This document shows, piece after piece, positions 41,319 through 41,374 of a DNA stretch of 41,374 nucleotides. The translations under genes were made by a program, and so were the position numbers. The stretch spans positions 1 to 41,374 of the forward strand of contig NZ_JADWDC010000042.1 of assembly GCF_020640915.1 (NCBI RefSeq). Direction: 5' to 3'. Under the pieces are notes generated by a model that ran no database searches, was not told the DNA's origin, and saw only the letters and a program-made list of their open reading frames with translations. Numbering within the stretch: position 1 is the first letter of the stretch; the number at the start of each line of letters is the position of its first letter. Origin of the DNA: Waterburya agarophytonicola KI4 (lineage in GTDB: Bacteria > Cyanobacteriota > Cyanobacteriia > Cyanobacteriales > Xenococcaceae).

Positions 41319-41374
41319 CCTTGACATCCTCCCACCGCTAAACGCGCTTTGCGCTATAGCGGGGGATTCCAAAG
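41319..41374 (-). mobile_element. end of a second IS200/IS605-type element, continues beyond window
   Basis: The text CCTTGACATCCTCCC followed by ACCGCTA, an inner GCGC-TTT-GCGC hairpin and TAGCGGGGGATTCC is the long imperfect hairpin found at one end of many cyanobacterial tnpB elements. Read on the minus strand it ends in GGGAGGATGTCAAGG, typical of the right end. So a tnpB on the minus strand probably lies just beyond the window; orientation is inferred from memory of such ends. Confidence 0.6.

Noticed and set aside
1-41374. tRNA, rRNA or known riboswitch genes
   Set aside because: Reading the spacers on both strands I found no cloverleaf, TTCRANNC-type T-loop context with CCA-like end, or conserved riboswitch core that I could support.

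Overview
The window is chromosomal DNA from a cyanobacterium. GCGATCGC (HIP1) octamers are scattered through genes and spacers, and the gene content is photosynthetic: a phycobilisome rod linker with a membrane tail (CpcL), heme oxygenase, HemF, an AcsF fragment, NblB and an alternative haem-copper oxidase. The genus cannot be named from this sequence alone. Heptameric tandem repeats, an IS66 scar, a TnpB element, the end of a second IS200/IS605-type element and several gene fragments point to a genome rich in small rearrangements.

Layout. (1) About 39-4506 is a sugar-uptake cluster: a 5'-truncated sugar porter, an SLH/OprB-type porin, a FucP-like symporter and a broken fructokinase. (2) At 4507-5520 an IS66 remnant with one intact end joins the broken fructokinase to a broken CBS-domain gene; this is a deletion scar. 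(3) 5682-11163 is a chaperone block on the minus strand: hsp20, groES, groEL, then a decayed PIN/RAYT patch, a second hsp20, a DnaJ-family gene and a small coiled-coil gene. (4) 11385-15074 holds a small Cys-rich protein, D-lactate dehydrogenase, a tetrapyrrole group (ho1, small ORF, hemF) and, divergent from hemF, only the first 69 codons of an acsF-like gene. (5) 15095-20414 carries a GAF/PAS histidine kinase, cpcL, a tnpB element and an OmpR-type regulator. (6) 20470-22999 has a GMC oxidoreductase, a YefM/YoeB pair whose toxin lacks a usual start codon, and a hypothetical gene.

(7) 23188-27571 is a compact operon, in transcription order two DUF2231 membrane proteins, then ctaC, ctaD and ctaE. 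Subunit II has lost most CuA ligands and subunit I has the A2-type YSHP motif, which identifies the alternative respiratory terminal oxidase (ARTO) class, probably a quinol oxidase. (8) 27848-35083 has a pentapeptide-repeat protein, an LptF/LptG-type permease, and an HxlR regulator divergent from an RND efflux adaptor/pump pair. (9) 35164-41214 contains an M61 peptidase, a branched-chain aminotransferase, a CBS protein, NblB, a coiled-coil TIGR04376-type protein, a GspC/PilP-like membrane protein and a 53-residue one-helix protein. The window ends inside a second IS200/IS605-type element.

No complete, clearly undescribed multi-gene system is evident. The points most worth following are the CuA-less oxidase with its two His-rich DUF2231 partners, the start-less YoeB, the acsF stub, the IS66 deletion scar, the PIN/RAYT/REP patch, and the hsp20-groESL arrangement without a visible CIRCE element.
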